Positions 62,401 to 64,000 of a stretch of 64,000 bases of DNA are shown one piece after another. Both the position numbers and the translations under genes were made by a program. Position 1 is the first letter of the stretch, and the number at the start of each line of letters is the position of its first letter. Source of the DNA: Turnera subulata. Its lineage: Eukaryota; Streptophyta; Magnoliopsida; Malpighiales; Passifloraceae. The notes beneath the pieces are model-generated. The model searched no databases, had not been told where the DNA came from, and was given only the letters and a program-made list of their open reading frames with translations. The DNA lies in NCBI GenBank assembly GCA_028386065.3, contig JAKUCV010001367.1:16025-80024 (forward strand). Direction: 5' to 3'.

Positions 62401-62528
62401 TGCCGATCGGCACAAGAGGAAATAAGGCACGGCATCGGTCGGAAGATTAGGCTTTCGGAAAAGTCGGTATATGATCTTATCGGCACGGCATATACCGTGC
62501 CGACGATTTGCTCACCCCTACCCGAGAT

Positions 62529-63623
62529 GGTTACTTCTACATATACGGGCTCTGGTGGTTTGGTTAGATGAGCATCCAATGCTCTTTTCAGTTATTAGAT
62601 GGCTTAATTTCTTGCCATTTGGATGGATTGTTTTGACGAAACCCATTATCCAAAACTTATTTTTATGCTAACCTTGTTTCGTTTCTGCTACACTTCCGGA
62701 GTACTCAAATTGTTCATTACAATTTTTTCTACTTAAAAGCTTGAACTTTAGTTTCAAACCATTACAAAATACAGATACCAAAAGATTTAAATCCAACCAA
62801 TATAACAAAGATAAAGATATAATAAAGTAATTGAACTTGTACTCTATATTATATTATCCTCTCACTTTTTTATTTTATATAAAAATAAAACCACTAAAAA
62901 CTCAAAATTGAAATATATATATATATGGAGTATTAATTGTAAAATTATTATTTTTATATTTTTATAGGTCTTGGCCAGGCGGACAATATGATCTTCATCT
63001 CCAAATTAATCTCATGTTGAAAATCCTCCCATCCCTATCTCGCTGATCAATAATCACCCCCTTTACCCATCCCATCCCCAATTTGCTATAGAAGTTTGCT
63101 TGTAATTGTCAATTGAACTTGCATTTTTGCAAACATAATAAAAGCTCACAAGCGATGATTAAAAAAAAAGGGCAGATGTATGCTACACTAAAACTCTATA
63201 AATGAGAGGTCGATTGGAAGCTTCTAACATCTCTAAATGATTCTGTCATGTTTCTTTTTCTATAAATCTCCCCCAAGTTTCTTGCATTGAGTGCACTCGC
63301 ATGTTCTGCTGATATCTATGCAATGCTTTAGCCCATTTTATTTCCAAGTGCTAATGATGATGTTTATGATCATGTTTAGTCCTTGTGACACATTTGTGGT
63401 CTGGAGACATATGCTAAGTAAAAAAGACGCTTTTTGCATTATGTTCCTTGAAAAAGCTGCATCGTACTTTCCCACCTGAAACACATCAGTTGCTTTGAAA
63501 CTAATACTTTTAAAATGCCAGAGTGTAGATAAATAAGTTATATATGCTTCCTCATTTTCCGGCACTGAATCAAAGATAGTATCAGAAAAAAAAGTCACCT
63601 AATTGTTTAGCATATTGATTTGT
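62529..63623. other. Intergenic DNA after the hAT-type element
   Basis: Probably the displaced remainder of the UPF0725 gene's 3' untranslated region, then AT-rich sequence with an (AT)n run near 62915. No coding exon recognised. Confidence 0.5.
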
Positions 63624-64000
63624 TGTAACAGCCCGGGTAAAATTTTTGATTTTTACCGGGACTGTAGAAGTCGTTTTACCGTGATTTACTATTGAATTAA
63701 TCTTGGGTAATTAATTCAAGGTAAATCGGGGGTCTTTTTTCGAAACCGAGGGTTTTCCCGCGCTCGTGATTTTCCCGCGGATTTTTCGAAACTAAGTTGG
63801 TATTTTTCGGGTTTCGGAATTTCTCGGAAAATCACATCGGAAAATAACTAAGGAGGTATCGGTTATTTTCTGGTCCGGATCGGACTCGCCCGTAATACGA
63901 ACGAAATTGAATTATTTGATTCACAAGACTAATAGTAAAAAAAAAAAACAAACAACAAAACAGATTAAAAGAGAAGCCGGTGGAGAGGAAGAGAGAAAAA
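63624..64000 (+). mobile_element. Probable 5' end of an LTR retrotransposon
   Basis: Sequence composition changes abruptly at TGTAACAGCCCGGGTAAA. The TGTAACA(G/C)CC start is common at the 5' edge of plant Ty3/gypsy LTRs (family knowledge). Directly inside is a fold-back, CCCGGGTAAAA and TTTTACCGGG. What follows is CG-rich with many TTTTCGAAAC/TCGGAAAA words. The element runs off the window, so the second LTR and the coding region cannot be checked. Confidence 0.45.

Larger units (their letters stand above)
61362..62528. mobile_element. Non-autonomous hAT-type transposon with target duplications
   Basis: The element proper is 61370-62520 (1151 bases). It begins TAGGGGTGAGCAAAT and ends with the exact inverse ATTTGCTCACCCCTA. 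It is flanked by a perfect 8-bp duplication, CCCGAGAT, at 61362-61369 and 62521-62528; 8-bp duplications and TAGGGGTG-like ends are typical of the hAT superfamily. Beyond the perfect 15-bp ends the subterminal regions are rich in repeated CCGA/TCGG words, such as ACCGACGGTATCGG and CCGACGTCGGTATC. No transposase is encoded. It sits just downstream of the UPF0725-like gene, probably in its 3' untranslated region. Confidence 0.92.

Overview
The window is nuclear DNA of a flowering plant, most likely a eudicot. The genes are interrupted by GT-AG introns with pyrimidine-rich acceptors, intergenic DNA is AT-rich, and every recognised protein is a plant-type family (plastid shikimate enzyme, PIP2 aquaporin, group III patatin-like protein, WPP-associated protein). 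I see no bacterial, organellar or viral gene block. Species cannot be fixed from the sequence.

Layout. 109-901 (+) holds the last four coding exons of chorismate synthase, cut by the window edge. 902-7092 is gene-poor. 7093-11027 (-) is a group III patatin-like acyl hydrolase with a 2.5 kb intron. 11028-18248 is gene-poor. 18249-21271 (+) is a plastid-type Trp/Tyr permease family transporter (8 exons, one GC-AG intron), facing tail-to-tail the V-ATPase subunit G gene at 22042-23459 (-). 25256-25717 (-) is a small secreted/membrane Val-Pro repeat protein. 26625-31911 (-) is a 14-exon protein disulfide isomerase-like gene built from three tandem thioredoxin modules. 32301-32485 is a MITE. 32982-36379 (-) is a long coiled-coil WPP domain-associated protein. 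37055-38059 (-) is an intronless alpha/beta hydrolase of the monoacylglycerol lipase family. 39161-41001 (-) is a small Cys-rich protein. 44200-46615 (-) is a PIP2 aquaporin. 46616-53627 is gene-poor. 53628-56607 (-) is the mRNA-decapping enzyme DCP2. 59920-61208 (+) is a UPF0725/cystatin-like protein with an acidic N-terminus. 61370-62520 is a complete non-autonomous hAT-type transposon with a perfect 8-bp target duplication. 63624-64000 looks like the 5' edge of an LTR element.

The genes are independent eukaryotic transcription units and do not form a pathway. Most point to the minus strand. Exon joins were worked out by hand from splice sites, reading phase and family similarity, so coding lengths are exact only if those joins are right.

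The most unusual items are the triple-module PDI-like protein, in which all three active sites read CxxS and the modules are joined by acidic repeat linkers, and a set of four very short poly(A)-bearing insertions each flanked by 16-18 bp perfect direct repeats. Both deserve independent checks.
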